Assembly: GCA_001828855.1 (NCBI GenBank)
Contig: MHZT01000030.1
Span: forward strand, 144,320-208,319
DNA length: 64,000 nucleotides
Reading direction: 5' to 3'
From: Rhodobacterales bacterium RIFCSPHIGHO2_02_FULL_62_130
GTDB lineage: Bacteria; Pseudomonadota; Alphaproteobacteria; Rhodobacterales; Rhodobacteraceae
Part shown: positions 47,263-55,339 of the stretch, one piece after another
How positions within the stretch are numbered: the first letter of the stretch is position 1
Layout of the letters: each line of letters begins with the position of its first letter
Position numbers and translations under genes: made by a program
The notes under the pieces: generated by a model
Database searches by the model: none
What the model was told of the DNA's origin: nothing
The model's input: only the letters and a program-made list of their open reading frames with translations

Positions 47263-48873
47263 ATGGCGATTACCTCTGCCAACCAGCTTGAACTTCTCCA
47301 GACCGCCGAGGCGGTTGCGCGCGAGAAGATGATTGACCCGGATCTTGTGATCCAGGCGATGGAAGACAGCCTCGCCCGTGCGGCGAAGTCGCGCTATGGC
47401 GCGGAAATGGACATCCGTGTGAAGATCGACCGCAAGACCGGTCGCGCCACCTTTGCCCGCATCCGCACCGTGGTCGAAGACGATGCCGTGGAAAACCACC
47501 ACGCGCAACTGACCGTCAAGCAGGCCAAATCCCACCTGAAAGACCCGCAGATCGGGGATGAGATCATCGACGAAGTGCCGCCCGTCGATCTGGGCCGTAT
47601 CGCCGCGCAATCGGCCAAGCAGGTGATTCTGCAAAAGGTCCGCGAAGCTGAACGCGACCGTCAGTATGAAGAATTCCGTGACCGCAAAGGCACGATCATC
47701 AACGGTCAGGTCAAGCGCGAGGAATACGGCAACATCATCGTCGACATTGGCCGTGGTGAAGCGATCCTGCGCCGGAACGAAAAGATTGGCCGCGAATCCT
47801 ATCGCCCGAACGACCGTATCCGCTGCTACATCAAGGATGTCCGCCGCGAGGCCCGTGGCCCGCAGGTCTTCCTGTCGCGCACCGATCCGCAGTTCATGGC
47901 TGAACTGTTCAAGATGGAAGTGCCGGAAATCTATGACGGCATCATCGAGATCAAGGCCGTGGCCCGTGATCCGGGTTCGCGCGCCAAGATCGCCGTGATT
48001 TCCTATGACAACTCGATTGATCCGGTCGGCGCCTGCGTCGGTATGCGCGGCAGCCGTGTGCAGGCCGTTGTGAACGAGCTTCAGGGCGAGAAAATCGACA
48101 TCATTCCGTGGAATCAGGATCAGGCGACCTTCCTTGTGAACGCGCTGCAGCCTGCCGAAGTGTCGAAGGTTGTGATCGACGAAGAAGCAGGCAAGATCGA
48201 GGTCGTGGTGCCGGACGAACAGCTGTCGCTGGCCATTGGCCGTCGCGGCCAGAACGTGCGCCTTGCCAGCCAGCTTACGGCTTTGGATATTGATATTGTT
48301 ACGGAATCTGACGAATCCGCACGCCGACAGGCCGAATTCGCCGAACGCACCAAGCTGTTCATCGACACGCTGGATATCGACGAGATGATGGCGCAGCTTC
48401 TGGTGTCCGAAGGCTTTACCAATCTTGAGGAAGTCGCCTACGTCGATACCGACGAACTGCTGTCGATCGACGGCTTTGACGAAGGCACCGCTGGCGAGTT
48501 GCAAGCCCGCGCGCGGGATTATCTTGAGGCCGCGAATGCCAAGGCACTGGCCAATGCCCGCGCGATGGGGGTCGAGGATTCGCTGGTCGAATTCGATGGC
48601 CTGACGCCGCAAATGCTTGAAGCCCTTGCCAAGGACGGCATCAAGACGCTGGAAGACTTCGCAACCTGCGCCGACTGGGAACTGGCTGGCGGCTGGACCA
48701 CCGAGAATGGCCAGCGCAAAAAAGACGAAGGCGTGCTGGAAAAGTTCGACGTTTCGCTGGAAGAGGCGCAAACTCTGGTTATGACCGCCCGAGTCCTTCT
48801 GGGCTGGGTCGATCCGACGGAATTGCAGTCCGCCGAAGCCGAAGAAACCGACGATGAGGAGGCCGAGGCCTGA
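47263..48873 (+). CDS. nusA: Transcription termination/antitermination factor NusA
   Basis: A 536-residue RNA polymerase-binding factor for pausing, termination and antitermination. The N-terminal domain (residues 1 to about 125) is followed by S1 (GQVKREEYGNIIVDIGRGEAILRR, described in part), KH1 (GVCVGMRGSRVQAV-type, here ACVGMRGSRVQAV) and KH2 (LAIGRRGQNVRLA). Two C-terminal helical acidic repeats then follow (LVSEGFTNLEEVA and the one near LAKDGIKTLEDFA). A perfect 10-bp inverted repeat covers its stop codon (48863-48886). Confidence 0.97.
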   Translation: MAITSANQLELLQTAEAVAREKMIDPDLVIQAMEDSLARAAKSRYGAEMDIRVKIDRKTGRATFARIRTVVEDDAVENHHAQLTVKQAKSHLKDPQIGDEIIDEVPPVDLGRIAAQSAKQVILQKVREAERDRQYEEFRDRKGTIINGQVKREEYGNIIVDIGRGEAILRRNEKIGRESYRPNDRIRCYIKDVRREARGPQVFLSRTDPQFMAELFKMEVPEIYDGIIEIKAVARDPGSRAKIAVISYDNSIDPVGACVGMRGSRVQAVVNELQGEKIDIIPWNQDQATFLVNALQPAEVSKVVIDEEAGKIEVVVPDEQLSLAIGRRGQNVRLASQLTALDIDIVTESDESARRQAEFAERTKLFIDTLDIDEMMAQLLVSEGFTNLEEVAYVDTDELLSIDGFDEGTAGELQARARDYLEAANAKALANARAMGVEDSLVEFDGLTPQMLEALAKDGIKTLEDFATCADWELAGGWTTENGQRKKDEGVLEKFDVSLEEAQTLVMTARVLLGWVDPTELQSAEAEETDDEEAEA

Positions 48874-48886
48874 TCGCAGGCCTCGG
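48863..48886. repeat. Inverted repeat across the nusA stop codon
   Basis: CCGAGGCCTG, loop ATCG, CAGGCCTCGG: a perfect 10-bp stem enclosing the nusA stop and ending 10 bases before the GTG start of the ylxR-type gene. No T run follows, so it is not a terminator; it may affect translation of the next gene. Confidence 0.5.
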
Positions 48887-48896
48887 AGAAGCAGCC

Positions 48897-49532
48897 GTGA
48901 CACGCGGTGGCCGTGAAAAGGATCAGGACGACCCCGAACGCAAATGCATTGCGACCGGGGAGGTTCAGCCAAAGGCGGGTCTGATCCGCTTTTGCGTCGG
49001 GCCGGATGATACGGTGGTGCCGGATATTCTGGGCCGCCTTCCGGGTCGGGGATTCTATGTCGCGGCAGACCGTGCGGCGATTGAAAAGGCAGCGAAAAAG
49101 GGTCTCTTTGCCCGCGCCGCCCGCCAGCCGGTCAAGGTGCCGGACAATCTGGCCGATCTGGTCGAAGAGCTGCTGCTGCGTCGGGTGATTGATCTGATCT
49201 CGTTGGCCCGCAAGGCCTCTGGTGCCGTGATGGGTTACGAAAAGGTCAAAGAATGGCTGATGAAGGACAAGGCGCGTGTTCTTGTTCAGGCATCAGACGG
49301 GTCCGAGCGTGGCAAAACCAAGCTGCGCCCGCCCGATGGTGAGGGCCGATACATCGGCTTTATCACTGCCGGGGAATTGGGTTTGGCATTCGGGCGCGAA
49401 CGTGCGATACACGCCGCGCTTGCGGCTGGCGGACTCACGACGCGTGTTGTAGAGGAAGCGGCAAGGCTGGGTGGTTTGCGTGGGCAAACGGTTCAGCAGG
49501 ATGGCGGCGAGACCGCCTTGAAGGATACGTAG
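48897..49532 (+). CDS. RNA-binding protein: YlxR (DUF448) plus L7Ae-like domains
   Basis: A 211-residue protein. The N-terminal YlxR domain shows [19 protein letters not shown] and [10 protein letters not shown] (about residues 13-55). The C-terminal L7Ae/L30e-like domain shows [21 protein letters not shown] near residue 97 and a [13 protein letters not shown] strand-loop. Fusions of these two RNA-binding folds between nusA and infB are standard in Alphaproteobacteria; the exact RNA target is not established. Start GTG 48897. It ends 5 bases before infB. Confidence 0.88.
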   Translation: MTRGGREKDQDDPERKCIATGEVQPKAGLIRFCVGPDDTVVPDILGRLPGRGFYVAADRAAIEKAAKKGLFARAARQPVKVPDNLADLVEELLLRRVIDLISLARKASGAVMGYEKVKEWLMKDKARVLVQASDGSERGKTKLRPPDGEGRYIGFITAGELGLAFGRERAIHAALAAGGLTTRVVEEAARLGGLRGQTVQQDGGETALKDT

Positions 49533-49537
49533 GACGC

Positions 49538-52162
49538 ATGAGCGATACAGACGGCAAGAAACCCCTCGGCCTCGGTGGTGGCGCCCCTCGTTCCGGTCAG
49601 GTGAAGCAAAGCTTCTCCCATGGCCGGACGAAAAGCGTGGTGGTCGAGACGAAACGCAAACGCGTGGTGGTGCCGACAACAACGAAACCCGGCACGGCCG
49701 GCGCCCCTGCGGCGTCGGGCGGTGCCTCGCATCTGGGCGATCCCTCCAAGCGCCCGGCTGGTATCTCTGACGCCGAGATGGAGCGCCGTCTCGCCGCTCT
49801 GCGGACCGCAAAGGCGCGTGAAGTCGAAGACGCCGCCCGCCGCGCCGAAGATGAACGCCTGCGCGACGAAGAGCGCGCCCGCAAACGCGAAGAGCTTGAT
49901 GCGAAAGAGCGTGAGGAACGCGAACGCGTTGCCGCCGCCCGTGCAAAGGCCGAAGAAGAAGAACGGCTCAAGGCCGAAGCCGCTGCTGCAGCTATTGCCG
50001 CTGCCGCCTCGCGCAAGTCGGACGTTCTGTCCACTCAACGGCGCCAACCTGCTCCGCCTGCACCCGAACCATCGGCAGCTCCGGCTGCGCGTCCGGCCCG
50101 TGCGGGTGGTAGCAATGCCGCCGCTCCCGCAGCGCCCGCTGCTGGTGCCGATCCGGCCCGCGCGCCCGTTGGTGCCAAGCCCGGCCTTGCCCCGCGCAAG
50201 ACCGACCGCGAACGTGATGACCGTGCGACCGACCGTGATCGCGCGAAAAAGCAGGGTGAAGACGCGCGCCGCACGGGCAAGCTGACCCTGAACGATGCGC
50301 TGGCCGGTGAAGGTGGGCGCACGCGCAGCCTTGCTGCCATGAAGCGCAAGCAGGAAAAGGCCCGTCAAAAGGCCATGGGCTTTAGCAAGCCCGAAAAGCA
50401 GGCCCGCGACGTGCAGTTGCCCGAAACCATTGTTGTGTCGGAACTTGCCAACCGGATGGCCGAACGTGCCGCTGATGTGGTCAAGAGCCTGATGAAGATG
50501 GGCATGATGGTAACGATGAACCAAGCCATCGATGCCGACACCGCCGAGCTGGTGATCGAGGAATTCGGCCACCGCGCTGTGCGCGTGTCGGATGCCGACG
50601 TGGAACAGGCCATCGAATCGGTCAAGGATTCGGACGAAAACCTGATCTCGCGCCCCCCGATCGTCACGATCATGGGTCACGTCGATCACGGCAAAACCTC
50701 GTTGCTGGATGCCATCCGCAAAGCCAACGTCGTGTCTGGCGAAGCGGGCGGGATCACCCAGCATATCGGCGCGTATCAGGTGAAAACCGAGCGTGGTCAG
50801 GTTCTGACCTTCCTCGACACCCCTGGCCACGCGGCGTTTACCTCGATGCGGTCGCGCGGCGCGCAAGTCACGGATATTGTCGTGCTGGTGGTTGCCGCCG
50901 ATGACGCGGTGATGCCGCAGACGGTTGAAGCGATTGCCCATGCCAAAGCCGCCAAGGTGCCTATGATCGTGGCGATCAACAAGATCGACAAATACGGCGC
51001 CGATCCGACCAAGGTTCGCACGGACCTGTTGCAGCATGAAGTCGTCGTCGAAGCGATGTCGGGCGAAGTGCAGGATGTCGAAGTCTCGGCCAAAACCGGT
51101 CAGGGTCTGGATGAACTGCTGGAGGCCATCGCGCTTCAGGCAGAAATTCTTGAACTCCGCGCCAACCCGAATCGTGCCGCATCCGGTGCCGTGATCGAAG
51201 CCAAGCTGGACGTGGGCCGCGGCCCGATCGCCACGGTTTTGGTGCAGAATGGCACCCTGCGGAAAGGTGACATCTTTGTCGTCGGCGAGCAGTGGGGCAA
51301 GGTGCGCGCCCTGATCAACGACAAGGGTGAGCGCGTTGACCAAGCCGGTCCGTCGGTTCCGGTCGAGGTTCTGGGCCTGTCCGGCACGCCGTCTGCAGGT
51401 GACACTCTGAACGTGGTGGAAACCGAAGCCCAAGCGCGCGAGATCGCGGATTACCGCGAGAAAGCCGCCAAGGACAAACGGGCCGCCATCGGCGCTGCAA
51501 CCACGCTGGAACAGCTTATGGCCAAGGCTAAGGCGGACCAGTCGGTTGCCGAACTGCCGGTTCTGGTCAAGGCCGACGTGCAAGGCTCTGCCGAGGCTAT
51601 CGTGCAGGCGCTGGAAAAAGTCGGCAACGACGAAGTCCGCGTGCGTGTGCTGTCCTATGGCGTCGGTGCGATCACCGATACGGATGTCTCGCTGGCCGAA
51701 GCCAGCAAGTGCCCGATCATCGGCTTCAACGTGCGTGCCAATGCCTCGGCCCGCAATTCGGCCCACCAGAAGGGTGTCGAGATCCGCTATTACTCGATCA
51801 TCTACGATTTGGTCGATGACATCAAAGCCGCCGCCTCGGGCCTGCTCAAGGCTGAGATCCGCGAAACCTTTATCGGTTACGCGCAGATCAAAGAGGTGTT
51901 CAAGGTTACGGGTATCGGTCAGGTCGCCGGTTGCCTTGTTACCGAAGGTGTGGCGCGCCGGTCTGCTGGCGTCCGTCTGCTGCGCGACAACGTGGTTATC
52001 CACGAAGGCACGCTCAAGACGCTCAAGCGCTTCAAGGATGAAGTCAAAGAGGTCATCTCGGGTCAGGAATGTGGTATGGCCTTCGAACGTTACGAAGACA
52101 TTCGCGCAGGCGATGTCATCGAGATTTTCGAACGCGAGGAAATCCAGCGCAAGTTGGCTTGA
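49538..52162 (+). CDS. infB: Translation initiation factor IF-2
   Basis: An 874-residue GTPase that places initiator tRNA on the 30S subunit. A long charged coiled-coil N-terminal region runs to about residue 300, rich in Arg, Glu and Ala with low-complexity Ala/Pro. The G domain has G1 GHVDHGKTS at about 379-387, G3 DTPGH and G4 NKID. The G3-type barrel and the C-terminal tRNA-binding domain ([18 protein letters not shown]) complete the protein. It is the last gene of the nusA operon, closed by the terminator at 52177. Confidence 0.97.
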   Translation: MSDTDGKKPLGLGGGAPRSGQVKQSFSHGRTKSVVVETKRKRVVVPTTTKPGTAGAPAASGGASHLGDPSKRPAGISDAEMERRLAALRTAKAREVEDAARRAEDERLRDEERARKREELDAKEREERERVAAARAKAEEEERLKAEAAAAAIAAAASRKSDVLSTQRRQPAPPAPEPSAAPAARPARAGGSNAAAPAAPAAGADPARAPVGAKPGLAPRKTDRERDDRATDRDRAKKQGEDARRTGKLTLNDALAGEGGRTRSLAAMKRKQEKARQKAMGFSKPEKQARDVQLPETIVVSELANRMAERAADVVKSLMKMGMMVTMNQAIDADTAELVIEEFGHRAVRVSDADVEQAIESVKDSDENLISRPPIVTIMGHVDHGKTSLLDAIRKANVVSGEAGGITQHIGAYQVKTERGQVLTFLDTPGHAAFTSMRSRGAQVTDIVVLVVAADDAVMPQTVEAIAHAKAAKVPMIVAINKIDKYGADPTKVRTDLLQHEVVVEAMSGEVQDVEVSAKTGQGLDELLEAIALQAEILELRANPNRAASGAVIEAKLDVGRGPIATVLVQNGTLRKGDIFVVGEQWGKVRALINDKGERVDQAGPSVPVEVLGLSGTPSAGDTLNVVETEAQAREIADYREKAAKDKRAAIGAATTLEQLMAKAKADQSVAELPVLVKADVQGSAEAIVQALEKVGNDEVRVRVLSYGVGAITDTDVSLAEASKCPIIGFNVRANASARNSAHQKGVEIRYYSIIYDLVDDIKAAASGLLKAEIRETFIGYAQIKEVFKVTGIGQVAGCLVTEGVARRSAGVRLLRDNVVIHEGTLKTLKRFKDEVKEVISGQECGMAFERYEDIRAGDVIEIFEREEIQRKLA

Positions 52163-52176
52163 TCTGCAGGATAGAA

Positions 52177-52215
52177 AACGAAAAGGGCCGGGGAAACCCG
52201 GCCCTTTTCGTTATT
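52177..52215. terminator. Strong bidirectional terminator after infB
   Basis: GGGCCGGG, a GAAA loop and CCCGGCCC extend outward by AAAA/TTTT, CG/CG and AA/TT pairs into a 16-bp stem. It can stop the infB operon on one strand and the small reverse gene on the other. Confidence 0.9.
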
Positions 52216-52226
52216 TGTGATCTCTG

Positions 52227-52367
52227 TCAGGACTTGCGGACAGAGGCCACCGGAAAACCGGCATAGGTTTTATCGTCAACCTTGACCAAAACCTTACCGT
52301 CATCCAGTTGGCCAACCACCAACCCTTGAATAGATACGCAGCTTCCAATCGCAATAGTGCGAAGCAT
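52227..52367 (-). CDS. Small conserved-looking protein of 46 residues, function unknown
   Basis: ATG 52367 opens MLRTIAIGSCVSIQGLVVGQ, followed by LDDGKVLVKVDDKTYAGFPVAS-type beta-strand alternation and a basic tail, ending at 52227. It has a G-rich site about 9 bases upstream (GGGGGGATT) and the codon pattern of a real gene: third positions are mixed but residues alternate as in a small beta-barrel. A 76-residue frame on the same strand (52211-52441) gives an implausible protein with many W and C. I infer a small SH3/OB-like protein. It shares the infB bidirectional terminator. No function can be assigned. Confidence 0.55.
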   Translation of the reverse strand: MLRTIAIGSCVSIQGLVVGQLDDGKVLVKVDDKTYAGFPVASVRKS

Positions 52368-52479
52368 TTTGCCAATCCCCCCAAACTAGCGCAGTGGGGG
52401 CAGGTTAGCGCGGATTCATCAACAGTCCACCGCAATTTCACGCGGGCCTACGAAAGATACAAACAAAAGTGACGTTACG

Positions 52480-52878
52480 TCACAGCCAGTCGCGCAGGAT
52501 CGGAATCAACGGCAAATCGGCAGGCGGCATCGGGTAATCCCGCAGCTTTTCGGGCCGCACCCAAGCCAGATTTTGCCCCTCGGCCCCATGGGCGATTCCC
52601 TCCCAGCGGCGGCAAGCGAACAACGGCATCAAGAGGTGGAAGTCGTCATAGCTATGGCTGGCAAAAGTTAACGGAGCCAGACAGCTTTTCCATGTGTCGA
52701 TGCCCAATTCTTCCTTCAACTCACGAATCAAGGCAGCCTCGGGTGATTCGTGCGGCTCGAGCTTACCGCCCGGAAACTCCCACAGCCCCGCCAGAGATTT
52801 TCCCTCTGGGCGTTGCGCCAGCAGAACGCGGCCATCGGGATCAATCAGGGCGACGGCAGAGACGAGGATGATTTTCAT
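52480..52878 (-). CDS. mutT: 8-oxo-dGTP diphosphatase MutT (Nudix hydrolase)
   Basis: A 132-residue Nudix enzyme that removes 8-oxo-dGTP from the nucleotide pool. The Nudix box is complete at residues 38-60 (GGKLEPHESPEAALIREL, then KEELGI, matching G-x5-E-x7-REUxEExGU). The opening VSAVALIDPDGRVLLAQRPEGKSLAGLWEFPGG, shown in part, is typical of MutT. It is transcribed after argJ with a G/C-rich repeat between. mutM, the partner in the 8-oxoguanine defence, is at 36 kb. Confidence 0.92.
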   Translation of the reverse strand: MKIILVSAVALIDPDGRVLLAQRPEGKSLAGLWEFPGGKLEPHESPEAALIRELKEELGIDTWKSCLAPLTFASHSYDDFHLLMPLFACRRWEGIAHGAEGQNLAWVRPEKLRDYPMPPADLPLIPILRDWL

Positions 52879-52900
52879 TGGGCGGCTCCAGTGGAAATGG

Positions 52901-52936
52901 CCGGGGGCTGGCCCCCGGACCCCCAGGATATTTTTG
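52901..52936 (+). repeat. G/C hairpin plus CCCCAGGATATTT tail, dispersed element copy 2
   Basis: CCGGGGGC/GCCCCCGG hairpin (52901-52918) followed by CCCCAGGATATTTTT (52921-52935). The tail matches copy 1 (31598-31631) at 11 of 13 bases. Here the T run lies on the strand opposite the flanking genes mutT and argJ. Confidence 0.5.
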
Positions 52937-52959
52937 CATAGAGGATGGCAGGAACCGTT

Positions 52960-54285
52960 CTAGGACCGGTAATCCGCGTTGATTTCGATGTAGCGGTTGG
53001 TCAGATCGCAGGTCCAGACCGAGCGCGCGGAATTGCCAAGGCCAAGGTCTACGCCGATCACCAGTTCGGGCTGCTTCATATAGGCCGCACCGTCTTCTTC
53101 CTTGTAGGTGGGGTTTCGCCAGCCTTTTTCAGCAACCAATATGTCGCCGAATTTGATCGTCAGCCGGTCGCGGTCCGCTTCGGCCCCCGATTTGCCAATA
53201 GCGGCCACGATGCGGCCCCAGTTCGGGTCTTGGCCTGCCACCGCTGTCTTGACCAAGGGCGAGTTGGCAATAGCCAAGGCCACCCGATGTGCGTCGCTGT
53301 TGGAGGCGGCCCCTGTCACCCGCACTTCAACGAATTTCGTTGCGCCTTCGCCGTCACGGATCACCTGATGCGCAAGGTTCATCATCACATCGCGCAGGGC
53401 GGCTTCGAAAGCCTTGGCGACAGGGCCTTTTACCTCGGCCGCGCTGGATTTGCCGGTAGCCGCAACCAGCAGCGTGTCCGAGGTCGAGGTATCACTGTCC
53501 ACTGTGATCGAGTTGAAGCTGGCATCGACATTGCGCGTGACCAGCTTTTGCAGGGTGGTCGCAGGGATTTTCGCGTCGGTAAAGATGTAGACCAGCATCG
53601 TCGCCATATCCGGCGCGATCATGCCAGACCCTTTGGCGATGCCTGCGATCTGGATCACGCCGCCATCGCCCTGCACGGTCGCCACCGCGCCCTTGGGGAA
53701 GGTGTCGGTGGTCATAATGGCTTCTGCAGCCCCATCAATGGCGTCTTCGGTCAGGCCAGCCACCAGATCGGGGATGATCGCGGTGATCTTTTCATAGGGC
53801 AGCGGCTCGCCGATCACGCCGGTCGAGGACGAGAACACACGGCTGGCGGGGATGCCAAGCGCGGCGGCGACGCCACCTGTCACGGCGGCCACTGCTTCAT
53901 CCCCGACCTTGCCGGTAAAGGCGTTGGAGTTGCCCGAGTTCACCACGATCGCGGCCCCTACATCGGCGGGAACCTTGGTGGCCAGCTTTTCCTGGCAGTC
54001 GCGCACGCAGCCAGACCGGGTGGACGACCGCGTAAATGCCCCCGCAATCGCGGTGCCGGGGGCAAGGCGGACCAGCATCACATCCTTGCGGTTCTGGTAT
54101 TTGATACCAGCGCCAACGGCCGCAAATTCGACACCGGCAATACGTGGCATCTTGGGGAAAGACGCGGGGGCAAGGGGCGAGACCGGTTTGGCCGCCTTGG
54201 CAGGTTTGGCGCCCAACTCGGCGCGCAAAAGCTTGAGCTGCTTTTTCAAGGCTTTCGCCTCGGCTTTCCAATCGGTTTTGGCCAT
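52960..54285 (-). CDS. argJ: Bifunctional ornithine acetyltransferase / N-acetylglutamate synthase
   Basis: A 441-residue ArgJ that moves the acetyl group from N-acetylornithine to glutamate in arginine synthesis. The self-cleavage site is in KGSGMIAPDMATMLVY, with Thr229 the new N-terminal nucleophile of the beta chain. Also visible are VVNSGNSNAFTG and FSSSTGVIGEPLP. The first 35 residues are an extra Lys/Ala-rich, probably coiled stretch (DWKAEAKALKKQLKLLRAEL) before the usual VSPLAP start. No alternative start exists at VSPLAP, so the extension appears genuine. The parvulin gene is 20 bases upstream on the same strand. Confidence 0.94.
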   Translation of the reverse strand: MAKTDWKAEAKALKKQLKLLRAELGAKPAKAAKPVSPLAPASFPKMPRIAGVEFAAVGAGIKYQNRKDVMLVRLAPGTAIAGAFTRSSTRSGCVRDCQEKLATKVPADVGAAIVVNSGNSNAFTGKVGDEAVAAVTGGVAAALGIPASRVFSSSTGVIGEPLPYEKITAIIPDLVAGLTEDAIDGAAEAIMTTDTFPKGAVATVQGDGGVIQIAGIAKGSGMIAPDMATMLVYIFTDAKIPATTLQKLVTRNVDASFNSITVDSDTSTSDTLLVAATGKSSAAEVKGPVAKAFEAALRDVMMNLAHQVIRDGEGATKFVEVRVTGAASNSDAHRVALAIANSPLVKTAVAGQDPNWGRIVAAIGKSGAEADRDRLTIKFGDILVAEKGWRNPTYKEEDGAAYMKQPELVIGVDLGLGNSARSVWTCDLTNRYIEINADYRS

Positions 54286-54305
54286 GATCTGCCCTCGCCC
54301 TTTGA

Positions 54306-55154
54306 TTACTTGTCCAGCAGAGTAAGATCGCTCAGAACGGCGGGGTCAATCCCCTCGCCGGGCTTCTCGACCGTCGCCGCGTCGGTCAGCGATTTCACAT
54401 AGGCTTCGACGGCAGCTTGCTCGATCTCGGATGCGAGTTCGTCGCGCAGATCGTCCAAGGTCGGCTGAGCGGCCACGCGGGTTTCGTTCACAAGGATCAA
54501 ATGAAAGCCGAAGTCGGTTTTGATCGGGCCGGCCACCTTGCCGATTTCGGCAGCCACAACGGCTTCTTCAAACGGTTTGACCATCATACCAAGACCGAAC
54601 CAGCCCAGATCCCCGCCATTGGCGCCCGAACCGGTGTCGGTGGAGTTTGCCTTTGCCAGTTCTGCGAAATCCGCACCGCCATCAAGTTGAGTTTTCAACT
54701 CGTTGGCCTTTTCTTCGCTGTCCACCAGAATATGTGCCGCCGAATATTCGGTTTGCGGTGCGGCATCTTTGAACCGCGCGTCATAGGCGGCTTGAAGCGC
54801 GGTATCGGTCACGGCGGTCGACACTACGGCCTCAAGCGCGATGTTCGACAGATAGCCACGACGGTCATTTTCGATCTGGATTGTTTGGGCCTTGGTGATC
54901 TTGTCGGCCAGCGACTGTTCCAGCGCGGTCTGCTGGATCAACTGGTCCAGAATCCCTTTGAAAAGCACCTCATTCGGCAGGGTTTTATACTGTTCGGGCA
55001 GGCTTTCGCGCGCCACAATCATATGGCCCAGCGTGATGTTGGTGCCGTTCACCACGGCCACAACGGTATCTGCAGCAGGCTCTTGCGCCAAAACCGGCAG
55101 CGCCAGACCCATAGACAGGGCCATTCCTGCCAGAAACCGCATCGCTTTTGCCAT
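54306..55154 (-). CDS. Periplasmic parvulin-type peptidyl-prolyl isomerase
   Basis: A 282-residue exported folding factor. The signal peptide covers about residues 1-23 (FLAGMALSMGLALPVLA, cleavage after AQ). A helical N-terminal chaperone part precedes a parvulin (PpiC/rotamase) domain at about 135-230 with YSAAHILVDSEEKANEL and GSGANGGDLGWFGLGMMVKPFEEAV, both in part. ATG 55154 has AGGAGAG upstream. SurA- or PrsA-like roles in outer-membrane protein maturation are likely. Divergent from secA by 185 bases. Confidence 0.9.
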   Translation of the reverse strand: MAKAMRFLAGMALSMGLALPVLAQEPAADTVVAVVNGTNITLGHMIVARESLPEQYKTLPNEVLFKGILDQLIQQTALEQSLADKITKAQTIQIENDRRGYLSNIALEAVVSTAVTDTALQAAYDARFKDAAPQTEYSAAHILVDSEEKANELKTQLDGGADFAELAKANSTDTGSGANGGDLGWFGLGMMVKPFEEAVVAAEIGKVAGPIKTDFGFHLILVNETRVAAQPTLDDLRDELASEIEQAAVEAYVKSLTDAATVEKPGEGIDPAVLSDLTLLDK

Positions 55155-55339
55155 CTCACACTCTCCTGATCGTGCCGCTTCCTTGCGCGACGTTGACTAT
55201 GGCGGGCCTTCCCCTTACATCGCAACGGTCGCGTGCGACGGGGCCGACCGGCCTTCTTGGCCCTTCTAGGGAAGGCTTCGAAGGCGGGCAAGACCGCAGC
55301 CTCACACGATGCTGTTAGAAACGACCAGGCGGAGAAAAC

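Noticed and set aside
52211-52441. 76-residue reverse frame behind infB
   Set aside because: Its composition (many W, C and R) is not protein-like, and it overlaps in another frame a better 46-residue gene with a sensible start.
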